In this document: one piece after another, positions 15,871-15,952 of the stretch
Layout of the letters: every line of letters starts with the position of its first letter
How positions within the stretch are numbered: the stretch's first letter is position 1
DNA from: Calditrichia bacterium
GTDB taxonomy: Bacteria > Calditrichota > Calditrichia > Calditrichales > Calditrichaceae
Assembly: GCA_027039465.1 (NCBI GenBank)
Contig: JALWEA010000101.1
Coordinates: forward strand, 1 to 15,952
Length of the DNA: 15,952 nucleotides
Reading direction: 5' to 3'
The notes under the pieces: generated by a model
What the model was told of the DNA's origin: nothing
The model's database searches: none
The model's input: only the letters and a program-made list of their open reading frames with translations
Translations under genes and position numbers: made by a program

Positions 15871-15952
15871 ATGAAGAAGTATATAATCGGAACCATTATT
15901 TTTCTTGGTTTAAGTTTTGTCGCTGCCTGGGCAGATCAGGGAGGTAGCGACA
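15871..15952 (+). CDS. Exported protein, N-terminal fragment (3' end outside the window)
   Basis: Twenty-seven codons are visible before the window ends. They read as a signal peptide: MKKYIIG, a hydrophobic core, then a likely cut after AAWA, with DQGGSD as the first mature residues. AAGG at 15857-15860 lies 10 bases before the ATG. Nothing can be said about function. The close spacing to the preceding exported-protein gene suggests one transcript. Confidence 0.6.
   Translation, partial: MKKYIIGTIIFLGLSFVAAWADQGGSD

Overview
The window looks like chromosomal DNA of a Gram-negative-type bacterium of the FCB superphylum. Calditrichota or Ignavibacteriota-like lineages are the best guess. The pointers are a secreted protein ending in a type A (Por/T9SS) sorting domain with the motif YPNPFNPTTKIQY, a periplasmic SurA-like chaperone, lipoprotein foldases and moderate GC. 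The phylum is inferred from protein style only. All genes I can support are on the + strand.

Layout. (1) 2-481: the 3' end of a TPR protein. (2) 612-1532: an A/T-rich gene for a secreted protein with a T9SS-type tail. (3) 1533-1894: 362 bases without a gene, rich in small hairpins, with an integron attC-like start next to the preceding stop codon. (4) 1895-5227: mfd, the transcription-repair coupling factor, with a terminator-like structure after it. (5) 5430-9287: three consecutive parvulin-type peptidyl-prolyl isomerases (two predicted lipoproteins, then a SurA-like protein), which form a tight operon. (6) 9291-10598: a sigma-54 activator of the AAA+ family, 3 bases after surA. (7) 10626-12230: a GAF protein with a decayed GGDEF-like domain. 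(8) 12329-13477 and 13474-15219: a TPR protein whose stop overlaps the start of a membrane-bound GAF/HD-GYP protein. (9) 15357-15851 and 15871 to the edge: two exported proteins, the first of unknown function and the second cut by the window edge.

How they may work together. The foldase block should handle proteins crossing the periplasm, including outer-membrane and T9SS-like cargo. The block from 9291 to 15219 looks like a regulatory module: a sigma-54 activator with an incomplete receiver-like domain, a GGDEF-derived sensor that should not make c-di-GMP, a TPR adaptor and an HD-GYP protein with a substituted metal-site motif. The spacing (3 bases after surA, 27 bases to the next gene, then a possible promoter at 12245-12273) suggests envelope folding and this module are partly co-transcribed. 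That link is inference.

No tRNA, rRNA, CRISPR array, transposase or prophage gene was seen. Most of the window is ordinary housekeeping. The most unusual parts are the signalling block and the hairpin-rich gap at 1533-1894.
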